Below, one piece after another: positions 35,677 to 44,093 of a stretch of DNA of 64,000 nt. Each line of letters starts with the position of its first letter. The stretch's first letter is position 1. The DNA comes from B1 sp034439755 (GTDB lineage: Bacteria > Bacteroidota > Bacteroidia > UKL13-3). The notes below the pieces were generated by a model that saw only the letters and a list, made by a program, of their open reading frames with translations, was not told the origin of the DNA and made no database searches. The DNA lies in the NCBI GenBank assembly GCA_034439755.1, contig JAWXAZ010000008.1:46687-110686 (forward strand), in the 5' to 3' direction. The translations under genes and the position numbers were made by a program.

Positions 35677-36468
35677 TTACTGCACTATTTCAAAGTTATC
35701 TGTATCGAGGCCAACGGGAAAACTTTCTCGATATTGCATTAATTCATCGTAATTTATATTAACAATATTTACACTAACAGCATCCTTTGCATCCAATATT
35801 ATTTGGCCCAAAGGATTAATTGCTCTAGAATTGCCACTGTGGTTTACCCCATTCCCATCAAAACCAATTCTATTAACAGCCACTAAGTACGATTGATTTT
35901 CAATGGCCCTAGCAAGGGTAAGCACCTTCCAATGCTCGGACCTTCTTTCTGGCCAATTTGCCACAAAAATCAACAAATCATAATCGTACTTTTTGGTTCG
36001 CCTTATCCAAACTGGAAAACGTAAATCGTAACAAATAAAAGGAGCAATTTTCCACCCTTTATAGTTAATAATTACTTGATCCTTGCCTTTCGAATAATGC
36101 AATTGCTCCTCTCCCATTCTAAACAAATGCGCCTTATTATAGAAAGCAGAATTTCCATTCGGTTCGAACCAACAAAAGCGATTGAAGTATTGATTATTTT
36201 CTTTGACCATCACACTCCCGCAAACAACAGTGCCACATGACGCACTCCAACTTTTCATATATTCCATAGCAGTTTGAAGAGATTCTTCCTCAAACTTTTC
36301 TGGCTTCATGCTAAACCCTGTGCTAAACATTTCTGGCAATACAATGATGTCTGTTTGTGTTGGTATTTGATGAATTATTTGCGCATAATACTCAAGATTT
36401 GCTGGCAGGTTTTCCCAGGCAATTTCTTGTTGTACAAGCGCAATTTTCAAATCAATTTTTCTTTCCAT
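35677..36468 (-). CDS. Nitrilase-family amidohydrolase (YafV/Nit2 omega-amidase-like)
   Basis: The 263-residue cytoplasmic enzyme has the nitrilase triad: Glu46 (VLPEMFSTGF), Lys112 (YNKAHLF) and Cys146 (FICYDLRFP). Overall the sequence fits the YafV/omega-amidase branch, which removes ammonia from 2-oxoglutaramate or 2-oxosuccinamate in methionine salvage and glutamine metabolism. The length is normal. A copy of the interspersed motif lies inside the gene and another 10 bases upstream of its ATG. It may share a transcript with the DUF1573 gene downstream. Confidence 0.9.
   Translation of the reverse strand: MERKIDLKIALVQQEIAWENLPANLEYYAQIIHQIPTQTDIIVLPEMFSTGFSMKPEKFEEESLQTAMEYMKSWSASCGTVVCGSVMVKENNQYFNRFCWFEPNGNSAFYNKAHLFRMGEEQLHYSKGKDQVIINYKGWKIAPFICYDLRFPVWIRRTKKYDYDLLIFVANWPERRSEHWKVLTLARAIENQSYLVAVNRIGFDGNGVNHSGNSRAINPLGQIILDAKDAVSVNIVNINYDELMQYRESFPVGLDTDNFEIVQ
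36161..36170 (-). repeat. Interspersed motif copy (GGTTCGAACC), in the nitrilase gene
   Basis: The plus strand reads TTCGGTTCGAACCAAC. The coding strand encodes Trp-Phe-Glu-Pro-Asn. Confidence 0.7.
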
Positions 36469-36477
36469 ATTTGTATT

Positions 36478-36487
36478 GGTTCAGACC
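36478..36487 (+). repeat. Interspersed motif copy (GGTTCAGACC), intergenic
   Basis: The sequence is TTGGTTCAGACCGTG, 10 bases upstream of the nitrilase ATG, in its leader or promoter region. Confidence 0.7.
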
Positions 36488-36529
36488 GTGCAAAAAAACA
36501 AAAAAACGACTAAATCTCTAAACTTATTA

Positions 36530-37234
36530 TCAAAGATGTTTCAACAAGCGCAACTTTAGTTCTTTCACACCTTCTACGGCAGATTTCTCAATAACTTCAA
36601 GCCTATTGTTATTAAATTTTACCATGGGCTTTGGGTCAATCAAGTACATAGGATTTTTTGAATTAAAATTGTTTAGCAAACCCGCGGCAGGATAGACTTG
36701 AAGGGAGGTGCCAATGACCAAAAAAATAGCTGCTTTTGCCACAATGGATGCCGCGTTTTCTATGAGAGGAACCGACTCGCCAAACCAAACAATATGCGGC
36801 CTTAATTGACTTCCTAATTCACACATATCGCCTATAATTAAGTGTGGGCGGTTGATGTTGTAAACAAGATTTGGGTTAAGGGTGCTCCTACTTTTATTAA
36901 TCTCACCATGAAGATGGAGTACACTTGAACTTCCGGCACGTTCGTGCAAATCATCCACGTTTTGTGTAATAATTTCAACATTAAAATCTTGTTCTAATTC
37001 GGCTAAAATTTGATGGGCTAAATTAGGCAATGCATTTTGTGAGGAAATTCGCCTTTGGTTATAAAACTCCAAAACCCTTGCTGGATCGGTATTCCAAGCC
37101 TCTGGCGTGGCTACTTCTTCAATTTTATAACCTTCCCACAATCCGCCGCTGTCTCTAAAAGTAGCCAATCCACTTTCGGCACTTATACCTGCGCCGCTTA
37201 AAACAACTAAAAGGGGTTTATTTTTGTCTTTCAT
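36530..37234 (-). CDS. Sir2-family NAD-dependent protein deacylase, zinc-site cysteines lacking
   Basis: The 234-residue sirtuin has the NAD-binding motif SGAGISAESGLATFRD (13-28), QNVDDLHERAG (91-101) and the catalytic His109 in LHLHG. RPHIVWFGE closes the Rossmann fold. It resembles the CobB/class III type, which removes acetyl or succinyl groups from lysines. Between His109 and RPHIVWFGE, where CobB has two CxxC zinc pairs, only one Cys is present (GDMCELGS), so it probably binds no structural zinc. It starts 21 bases from the divergent gene at 37256. Confidence 0.9.
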   Translation of the reverse strand: MKDKNKPLLVVLSGAGISAESGLATFRDSGGLWEGYKIEEVATPEAWNTDPARVLEFYNQRRISSQNALPNLAHQILAELEQDFNVEIITQNVDDLHERAGSSSVLHLHGEINKSRSTLNPNLVYNINRPHLIIGDMCELGSQLRPHIVWFGESVPLIENAASIVAKAAIFLVIGTSLQVYPAAGLLNNFNSKNPMYLIDPKPMVKFNNNRLEVIEKSAVEGVKELKLRLLKHL

Positions 37235-37255
37235 TTATGTATATTTACCTGATTT

Positions 37256-40200
37256 TTGAAAAGTAAGCCAACATATCATTTTTTATTGCAAGCACAAATA
37301 CTGTTGCTTTATGCTCTGTTGTTTGGAATGAAAGATTCTCATGCGAATTCTTTTCCTAAATCAGCCATACAATTTACGGAGAATTTAGGTCAATGGGAAA
37401 AGAATATTTTGTTTAAAGCAGATATTCCTATTGGCAACTTGTTTATTGAAAACAACACCCTTACTTATTTGTTTGTAGACAAAGAAGCAACACACCGCAA
37501 ACAACATGGCGAGCAGGTTGATAAGGTTAGGTTTCATTCAGTGAAGGTTCATTTTAAAGGAGCAAATCCAAATCCCAAGGTTTTAAAAGACTTGAAAAGC
37601 TTGGAGTATTATAACTTCTTTATTGGCGATCCTTCTACTTGGGCAAGCAATGTGTATGCTTATAAAAAAATCACTCTTAGCGAGATTTATCCAGGCACCG
37701 ACATGGAAATTTTGGCTCAGGCCGATGGTGTAAAAATAAACTTTGTATTGCAAGCAGGTGCCAATCCCAATAATATTAAATTGGTTTATGAAGGCGCTGA
37801 TAAAATTTTTATCAAGAAAAACTCCTTGCACATCGTAACCACTTTAGGTGAAATTATTGAGGAAAATCCGTTGAGTTATCAAGATAGAGAAAATGAGCAA
37901 GAAGTTATTCCTACTCAATTTATTTTAAAGGGCAACACAGTCCAATTGAGGCCATCAAAATACGATTCAAAGCTCCCAATTGTGATGGATCCTGCTGTTG
38001 TATTTGGGACTTATATGGGAAGTGCCGCAGATAATTTTGGATTTGCTGCAAGCTATGATAAATATGGAAATGCTTATGGTGCGGGCACTGTTTATGCGGC
38101 AAATTTTCCATTTACGACTGGAGCTTATGATGTTACTTTTAATGGGGGAAGCGGATTTAATGGAGAGTATGCGCGCGATGTATTCATTGCAAAATTTAAT
38201 CCCTCTGGTACAAGTCTTTTGTTTGGCACTTTTTTAGGGGGTTCAGACAACGAGCAACCTCATAGTGTAACGGTTGCCGCCGATTCAAGTAATACCTCCA
38301 ACGACATTTTTATATTTGGCACCACAAATTCTGCCAACTTCCCGGTAACTAATTCTGCTTACGATAAAACGCACAATGGAAACTCAGACATCTTTATAAT
38401 AAGGTTAAATAATGCGGGGAATAACCTCCTTGCTTCTACCTTTATTGGTGGATCAGACGAAGATGGTATTAATGGGGATGCACACATGGGTTTTGTAACG
38501 CAAAGCCATCAATTGCCTTATAATTATGCCGATTGGTTTAGGGGAGAAATAATATTGGATATGTTGGGAAATGTGGTGGTTTCTACTTGTACAAAATCTA
38601 TGCATACGCAAGGAATTCCCTTGGTAAATGCTTCGCAATCTATTTTTGGAGGCGGGTTACAAGATGGTTATTTAATTAAGATGAACGGCACTTTGAGTTC
38701 AATTTTGTTTAGCACTTTTATAGGCGGTAATGGAGATGAAACCGCTAATTCAGTTTGTATAAATAACCTTAACGAGATTTTAGTTGGAGGAGGAACAACT
38801 AGCAGCACCCTACAATTTGGAACCAGCTCGTTTCCTTATAGTGGTGGCGTAGACGGATTTATTGGAAAATATGGCAGCAATGGTGTAAAGCAAAAAGTAA
38901 TATATACAGGTACTGGCAATTATGATCAAGTATTTTTTGTGCAAACCGACAACCAAAACAATGTCTTTGCCATGGGTCAAACTACAGGATCTATGCCTAT
39001 GAGCACTGGAGTTTATGGCGTGCCTAATGGAAAACAATTTGTTCAGAAATTCAACAATAGCCTAAACACAAGAATGCTTTCTACTACCTTTGGAAAAGCA
39101 GGTACGATGCCTTCTCTATCGCCTTCTGCTTTCTTGGTAGATGTTTGCGGTAGAATATACGTAAGTGGTTGGGGAGGTGGCACAAATAGTTCGTACCACA
39201 ATGGAATGGACAATGTTTTTGGCATGGTAACAACGGCAGATGCCTTTCAAAAATCTACCGATGGATCAGATTTTTATTTGATGGTAATGGCTCCAGATTT
39301 CGGAAATTTGCTTTATGCTAGTTTTTATGGAGGCGGACAAAGTCAGGAACATGTTGATGGGGGTACCAGTCATTTTGATAAGTCGGGCGTGGTTTATCAG
39401 GCGGTGTGTGCAGGATGCGGGGGATTAAGTGACTTCCCTACTACGCCTACAGCTTATTCTCGCTTAAATCCAGGAAAGCGTGCATTCGACACCAATATTG
39501 GTGGCTGTAACCTAGGTTTATTTAAATTCGACATGCGCACTTATATTAGTCCGCCAGTTTTTAAAGACACTGTTTTAATTGTTTTTGCGGGCAAAAATTT
39601 AAATTACATTTTTAACATAACCGATGCTGGTGGCGATAATTTAACGGTAACTTTTGATTCCGAAATCCTAACTCGAGCGGTTAATCCAGCCAAAATTACC
39701 ATCACCGGAGACAACCCTGGAATTATCACGGCTGTTTTGGATTGGAATACCCTCTGTTCCGATTTTGGACAAGACACTTTTGTAGTAGATTTAACCGTAA
39801 ATGATGCTGCCTGCCCTATACCCAATGAGATTAGAGGCAAAATAAAAATTGTTCTCCGGTCTGATCCAATTGAACCGCCCTATCCCAATTGTATTAAGGT
39901 ATTAGGTGACCAAACTTTAGAATTAAAATGGCTCAATATTACTCCAAATTCTGATTTTTTAAATTATCAGATTTTCAGAAAAATAGAGCAAGGGAAGATG
40001 AAGTTATTTGATTCGGTTTCGAACTTTAGCACCAGTATTTATACCGACACAAATGCCCCTTTTAATTTAGATTCAAATTATTGTTATCAATTTATAAGCC
40101 TAAATAGTTGTCGTTTGCAAGGAGATTCCTCTAGAGTAATATGTAGCTTGTTTAAAGGAGACAGTTTAGGTGCTAGTAGTTTTATAGGACTAGAAGATTT

Positions 40201-41617
40201 GTATGTAGAATTGCACGCATACGATACTTTTTTTGCCAGCTATTTTATCAATGCGAAAGACCCATTAGACTCAGTTTTCATGAAGGTAAGTGGAGAATTT
40301 GTTGGAAATCCCGATGCCAGTATCAGCACAAAGGATGGGGTTGGACTTGGATTTTCAAGTTTAAGATGGATTCCAACCTGTAAAGATATTGGTTCAGACA
40401 CCCAAGAATTTGTGATACAAGTAAGAGACAATACATGCCCTAATTTTAGAATTGGTTACAAGCATGTAAAATTCACTGTAATTCCGCAAGAACAAGCAGC
40501 GGCATCGACTGCATTTTGTCCCAAAAAATTAAGTCCAGATTCTATTTTGGTGGAATGGGGCGCATGGACAAAAAAGCCCTTAACCGAATTTTTGTATTTA
40601 ATAAGATGGGAAAATGGTGTTGCAAATAATATAGCCAAAATTAGCGATTTAAGCAGCAGTTTTTTTGTAGACAAGTACTTGTTTAACTCAAGCAATAAGG
40701 TGTGTTATTCATTAACCACTAGCGACTTTTGCAAATATTTTGGTGATACCAGTTTACCTTCTTGTATTAGAGGCAATGTGAGTTATGCGCCAAATTTAGG
40801 GATTTATACTGCTACAGTGGTGAACGATAAATCTGTTCAATTAGTTTGGGAAGCGGCAAAGCCAGATAGTTTTTGGCGATATGAGGTTTGGCGAAAAACG
40901 GGCAGATTTGGCAGCAGCTATGAAATGTTAAGCGAAAAAAGATTGTTAACAGATACTGTTTTTAATGATGTTGATGTTTTGGTTGACGAGCAAAGTTATT
41001 GTTATAAATTGGTGAATGTAGATTTGTGTGGCAGCCCTAGTGCAAATAACAAAGATGCTTGTACCATTCTGTTAAAAGGTCAGTCATTGCCATTTATTAA
41101 CAAGGTAAACTGGTTGCCATACGATTATTGGGAACTTGGAACCAACCGGTATGAATTGCTAAAAACTGAGCATAAAATCTATGAAGATGCTTTGTTTTAT
41201 ACAAAGACAGACAAGCCCTTGTTGGCACAAGATGATAATTTGAATTACGATAATGGATTATATCAATATACCGTAGTTGCTTATGAAAACATATTTGGCA
41301 ACAATCAAACAAGTAAATCTAATACCATTGATTTGATTCAATTACCCTTGTTATATTGTCCAAATGCGTTTACAAAAAACGGGGATGGATTAAATGATCA
41401 ATTCCTCACTATGCCCGTATTTGTTAGAGATTTTCATTTGCAAATTTATAACCGATGGGGCGAGCGGATTTTTGAAACCCACGATAAAAAGCAAGGGTTC
41501 GACGGTACGTTTAAAGGCAATGAAATTAAAAGCGATGTGTATTTTTATATAGTGAATTACACTGGCTGGGACGAATCTCAAAACATTAAAAAGGGCAACT
41601 TTACCTTGCTGCGCTAA
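37256..41617 (+). CDS. Giant secreted protein with gliding-motility-type (T9SS type B) C-terminal domain
   Basis: The 1453-residue protein must start at TTG 37256, because an in-frame TGA lies just upstream and the next ATG (residue 25) would remove half of the signal peptide. After the signal (ending DSHA) comes an N-terminal domain with FTENLGQWEKN, related to that of the protein at 11240. Repeated SBBP-like units (GTFLGGSDNEQ, STFIGGSDEDG, STFIGGNGDET) follow to about residue 720, then several fibronectin/Ig-like domains with cysteine pairs. The C-terminal ~90 residues (LYCPNAFTKNGDGLNDQFL to GNFTLLR) are the CHU_C/type B T9SS signal. It is probably a cell-surface adhesin. Its 3' end lies in a 74-bp tandem duplication. 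Confidence 0.9.
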   Translation: MKSKPTYHFLLQAQILLLYALLFGMKDSHANSFPKSAIQFTENLGQWEKNILFKADIPIGNLFIENNTLTYLFVDKEATHRKQHGEQVDKVRFHSVKVHFKGANPNPKVLKDLKSLEYYNFFIGDPSTWASNVYAYKKITLSEIYPGTDMEILAQADGVKINFVLQAGANPNNIKLVYEGADKIFIKKNSLHIVTTLGEIIEENPLSYQDRENEQEVIPTQFILKGNTVQLRPSKYDSKLPIVMDPAVVFGTYMGSAADNFGFAASYDKYGNAYGAGTVYAANFPFTTGAYDVTFNGGSGFNGEYARDVFIAKFNPSGTSLLFGTFLGGSDNEQPHSVTVAADSSNTSNDIFIFGTTNSANFPVTNSAYDKTHNGNSDIFIIRLNNAGNNLLASTFIGGSDEDGINGDAHMGFVTQSHQLPYNYADWFRGEIILDMLGNVVVSTCTKSMHTQGIPLVNASQSIFGGGLQDGYLIKMNGTLSSILFSTFIGGNGDETANSVCINNLNEILVGGGTTSSTLQFGTSSFPYSGGVDGFIGKYGSNGVKQKVIYTGTGNYDQVFFVQTDNQNNVFAMGQTTGSMPMSTGVYGVPNGKQFVQKFNNSLNTRMLSTTFGKAGTMPSLSPSAFLVDVCGRIYVSGWGGGTNSSYHNGMDNVFGMVTTADAFQKSTDGSDFYLMVMAPDFGNLLYASFYGGGQSQEHVDGGTSHFDKSGVVYQAVCAGCGGLSDFPTTPTAYSRLNPGKRAFDTNIGGCNLGLFKFDMRTYISPPVFKDTVLIVFAGKNLNYIFNITDAGGDNLTVTFDSEILTRAVNPAKITITGDNPGIITAVLDWNTLCSDFGQDTFVVDLTVNDAACPIPNEIRGKIKIVLRSDPIEPPYPNCIKVLGDQTLELKWLNITPNSDFLNYQIFRKIEQGKMKLFDSVSNFSTSIYTDTNAPFNLDSNYCYQFISLNSCRLQGDSSRVICSLFKGDSLGASSFIGLEDLYVELHAYDTFFASYFINAKDPLDSVFMKVSGEFVGNPDASISTKDGVGLGFSSLRWIPTCKDIGSDTQEFVIQVRDNTCPNFRIGYKHVKFTVIPQEQAAASTAFCPKKLSPDSILVEWGAWTKKPLTEFLYLIRWENGVANNIAKISDLSSSFFVDKYLFNSSNKVCYSLTTSDFCKYFGDTSLPSCIRGNVSYAPNLGIYTATVVNDKSVQLVWEAAKPDSFWRYEVWRKTGRFGSSYEMLSEKRLLTDTVFNDVDVLVDEQSYCYKLVNVDLCGSPSANNKDACTILLKGQSLPFINKVNWLPYDYWELGTNRYELLKTEHKIYEDALFYTKTDKPLLAQDDNLNYDNGLYQYTVVAYENIFGNNQTSKSNTIDLIQLPLLYCPNAFTKNGDGLNDQFLTMPVFVRDFHLQIYNRWGERIFETHDKKQGFDGTFKGNEIKSDVYFYIVNYTGWDESQNIKKGNFTLLR
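39858..39867 (-). repeat. Interspersed motif copy (GGATCAGACC type), in the 1453-residue protein gene
   Basis: The plus strand reads CCGGTCTGATCCAAT and encodes Arg-Ser-Asp-Pro. Confidence 0.65.
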
Positions 41618-41744
41618 ATTATTTTTCCCATTGTAGGGTTTCAATTAGCTTTAGCATATCTAATTTTATAAACTTTACCTTGCTGCGCTAAATTATTTTT
41701 CCCATTGTAGTGTTTCAATTAGCTTTAGCATATCTAATTTTATA
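41597..41744. repeat. Recent 74-bp tandem duplication across convergent gene ends
   Basis: Bases 41597-41670 and 41671-41744 are identical except for one position (G at 41637, T at 41711). The first six bases recur once more right after. The unit holds the last ~20 bases of the giant gene (including its TAA) and the last ~50 bases of gldD (including its stop). The 5' unit thus carries a dead copy of the gldD end, and the 3' unit a dead copy of the giant-gene end. Before duplication the two stop codons were only about one base apart. Confidence 0.95.
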
Positions 41745-42268
41745 AACTTTAATACGGGTGCTAAAGAATCCTGGTTAGTTTTGCCATTAAAGTAAAGAGA
41801 GCCGCGTAAAAAATGGCTGGTACTATCTGTCACATAAAACTGCGCATTGGTGGCAGTGCTGCCATCTAATTCATAAAATATGCCTTGAAAATTATTGGTA
41901 TTGATGTAATTTTCTACGATTTGATCTGCACGCATCACATGCTTAAAAACCAATTCGCGCGAATCGTTTAACAACTTAAAAAGGTCGTTTCTATCCTTAA
42001 TGTTTCTATAACTTAAATGCAAGGTAGCGCCAAAAGGTTTATAATAAACATTGTACCAGCACTCTTCAGAATTTGGATAGGGATCTGGTTTTACCTCGGC
42101 ATAATTGGGTATTTCAAAGCTGTATTTACACGCACTTAAATTAAAGCGTGAATACGATTTTTGAGGGAAATCGATTCGTTGAAATCCCCTAGGGCGAGGC
42201 GTGGTTTGCTCTGAATCGCCACAAGAAATAAAGATGAATAGGATTAATATTAAACTAATAGACTTCAT
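41693..42268 (-). CDS. gldD: Gliding motility lipoprotein GldD
   Basis: The 191-residue lipoprotein has a signal ending FIFISC (Cys16). The GldD hallmark PRPRGFQRIDFP (about 24-35) follows, then CWYNVYYKPFGATLHLSY and a C-terminal helix. GldD is required for gliding and for T9SS function in Flavobacterium, but its exact task is unknown. The gene overlaps the end of gldE by 14 bases, so the two are translationally coupled, as in other Bacteroidota. Its last codons are repeated in the adjoining tandem duplication. Confidence 0.95.
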   Translation of the reverse strand: MKSISLILILFIFISCGDSEQTTPRPRGFQRIDFPQKSYSRFNLSACKYSFEIPNYAEVKPDPYPNSEECWYNVYYKPFGATLHLSYRNIKDRNDLFKLLNDSRELVFKHVMRADQIVENYINTNNFQGIFYELDGSTATNAQFYVTDSTSHFLRGSLYFNGKTNQDSLAPVLKFIKLDMLKLIETLQWEK

Positions 42269-43601
42269 TGTTCTTTGGCTCGTAGCTTACTTTTACACGT
42301 TTTATTTTGCGGGTATCAACCGATTCAATTTTAAACCGATACCGTTTGTACATGAATTCTTGTCCCATTTTAGGCAAGTGCGAGTTAAGTTCAAGCAACA
42401 TGCCACCGATGGTATCTGCGTCATTTCTAATTTCATCAAAATCTGTTGCATCTACCTCCATGTATTTGCACATATCGTTGATGAGCATTTTACCCTCAAA
42501 GACAAAAGTATTGTCGTTAATTCTGGTATAAACGTGTTCATCCTCATCAAATTCATCTTGAATTTCGCCAAAAATCTCCTCCACAATATCCTCCATGCTC
42601 ACCAATCCGCTTGTGCCACCAAACTCATCTACCACAACGGCTAAGTGCATCCTTTTGGTCTGAAACTCCTTTAATAAGTCGTCGATTTTCTTGCTCTCTG
42701 GCACAAAAAACGCGGGACGTAAAAGGGATTGCCATTTAAAATTATCGTCATAATTTAAGAAAGGTAATAGATCTTTAGTAAATAAAATACCTTTAACCTG
42801 ATCCAAGTTATCTTCAAAAACCGGCACCCTGCTATATCCAGAATCCACAATTTGCAGCATCAAGTTTTTAAAATTGATGGCAAGGTCAACCCCTACTACA
42901 TCTGGCCTCTGACGCATAATTTGCTTCACATTGGTATTTCCAAAGTTGACCACTCCTTTTAAGATGCTTTTTTCTTGTTTAGGCGCATCCTTTTCGGAAG
43001 TAATTTCGATGGCATGAGTTAACTCATCCACCGATAGAATATGTCCCCTTTTTATAATGCGCTTATCAATGATGGTGGTACTTTGTTCCAACACATAAAC
43101 CAAAGGCTGAAATATTTTGTAGGTATAAAATATAGGCACAGCCAGCAACCTAGAGATCTTCACATTGTTTTGAAAAGAGTAAACTTTAGGAATAACCTCA
43201 CCAAACAAAACCAACATAAAAGTAACCAATACCACTTCCACCAAAAAACCAATCAATGGAAAGGCTGCGAAGTTGAATATTGCTGCAAACAAAATGGTAG
43301 ACACCAATACAATGGCGATGTTTACAAAAGTATTGGCTATTAGGATGGTTGCCAATAAACGCTTGGGGTAACGCAATAAAAAATTGATTGCCGTTGCCCT
43401 AGAACCAGAGACTTCAATTAATTCTTGCAATTGCGCTTTAGAGAGGGAAAACAGGGCGTTTTCTGACCCAGAATAGGCAGCAGATAAAACAATAAGAATT
43501 AAAATAATGAAAATATAAAAAAAGATACCGACCGAATCGGAGGTGCTGAGAGAAGCGTTGAAAATATGCAAAAATATGCTACCGGGAGGAGGTTCGTCCA
43601 T
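42255..43601 (-). CDS. gldE: GldE, CNNM/CorC-type membrane protein linked to gliding
   Basis: The 448-residue protein has an N-terminal DUF21/CNNM transmembrane domain (about 25-200) with SGSENALFSLSKAQL. A CBS-domain pair follows (about 215-340; VDSGYSRVPVFEDNLDQVKG, HLAVVVDEFGGTSGLVSMEDI), and a C-terminal CorC/HlyC domain. It belongs to the HlyC/CorC/CNNM family of divalent-cation proteins. GldE overlaps functionally with GldD in gliding species. It lies between ssb (102-base gap) and gldD (14-base overlap). Confidence 0.94.
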   Translation of the reverse strand: MDEPPPGSIFLHIFNASLSTSDSVGIFFYIFIILILIVLSAAYSGSENALFSLSKAQLQELIEVSGSRATAINFLLRYPKRLLATILIANTFVNIAIVLVSTILFAAIFNFAAFPLIGFLVEVVLVTFMLVLFGEVIPKVYSFQNNVKISRLLAVPIFYTYKIFQPLVYVLEQSTTIIDKRIIKRGHILSVDELTHAIEITSEKDAPKQEKSILKGVVNFGNTNVKQIMRQRPDVVGVDLAINFKNLMLQIVDSGYSRVPVFEDNLDQVKGILFTKDLLPFLNYDDNFKWQSLLRPAFFVPESKKIDDLLKEFQTKRMHLAVVVDEFGGTSGLVSMEDIVEEIFGEIQDEFDEDEHVYTRINDNTFVFEGKMLINDMCKYMEVDATDFDEIRNDADTIGGMLLELNSHLPKMGQEFMYKRYRFKIESVDTRKIKRVKVSYEPKNNEVY

Positions 43602-43703
43602 ATAAATTTAAACTTGATTTGCAACGAAGATATACATTATCAGTAACAAATAGAAAAAACGCATGTTGAATTTGTCCACTTATCCACATTTTTAATGCGC
43701 ACT

Positions 43704-44078
43704 TTACCCCGTAATACCCTTGTCATCAGCAGGTTTTGTTGCTCCCAACAATTGAATCTGGTTTACCTTAATTGCTTTTCGCTTTTGCTCCACGCCCAAT
43801 TTATCCCTATAAATTTCGGTCCGTATTTTTCCCTCCACAAACACCTGCGTTCCTTTTATTAGCAAGCCTTTCAACTTCAACTGATCCACCATTTTTGCCA
43901 AAGAATCCCAAGCTTCAATAAAATGCCATTCGGTTTCCACCCTTCTCTCGCCATTTTTGTCGGAAAATTGCTCATGCGTAGCCATGGTAAAATGCGCCAC
44001 CACCCTATTATTTTCAAGGTATCGCACGCTTGGATCCTGACCTAAATTACCAATTAGCATTACTTTATTGAGACTCAT
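43704..44078 (-). CDS. ssb: Single-stranded DNA-binding protein
   Basis: The 124-residue OB-fold protein starts with SLNKVMLIGNLGQDPSVRYL and contains WHFIEAWDSLAKMVDQL and KGTQVFVEGKIRTEIY, typical of SSB. It coats single-stranded DNA in replication and repair. The C terminus is short and ends KGITG, without the acidic DDxPF tip that recruits partner proteins in the main SSB of many bacteria. It is therefore a short paralogue or a lineage form. It follows mutY by 15 bases. Confidence 0.93.
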   Translation of the reverse strand: MSLNKVMLIGNLGQDPSVRYLENNRVVAHFTMATHEQFSDKNGERRVETEWHFIEAWDSLAKMVDQLKLKGLLIKGTQVFVEGKIRTEIYRDKLGVEQKRKAIKVNQIQLLGATKPADDKGITG

Positions 44079-44093
44079 TCCACAAATCTAATT

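Noticed and set aside
41619..41670. gldD pseudogene fragment as an independent gene
   Set aside because: It is only the 3' end of gldD, carried along in the 74-bp tandem duplication.
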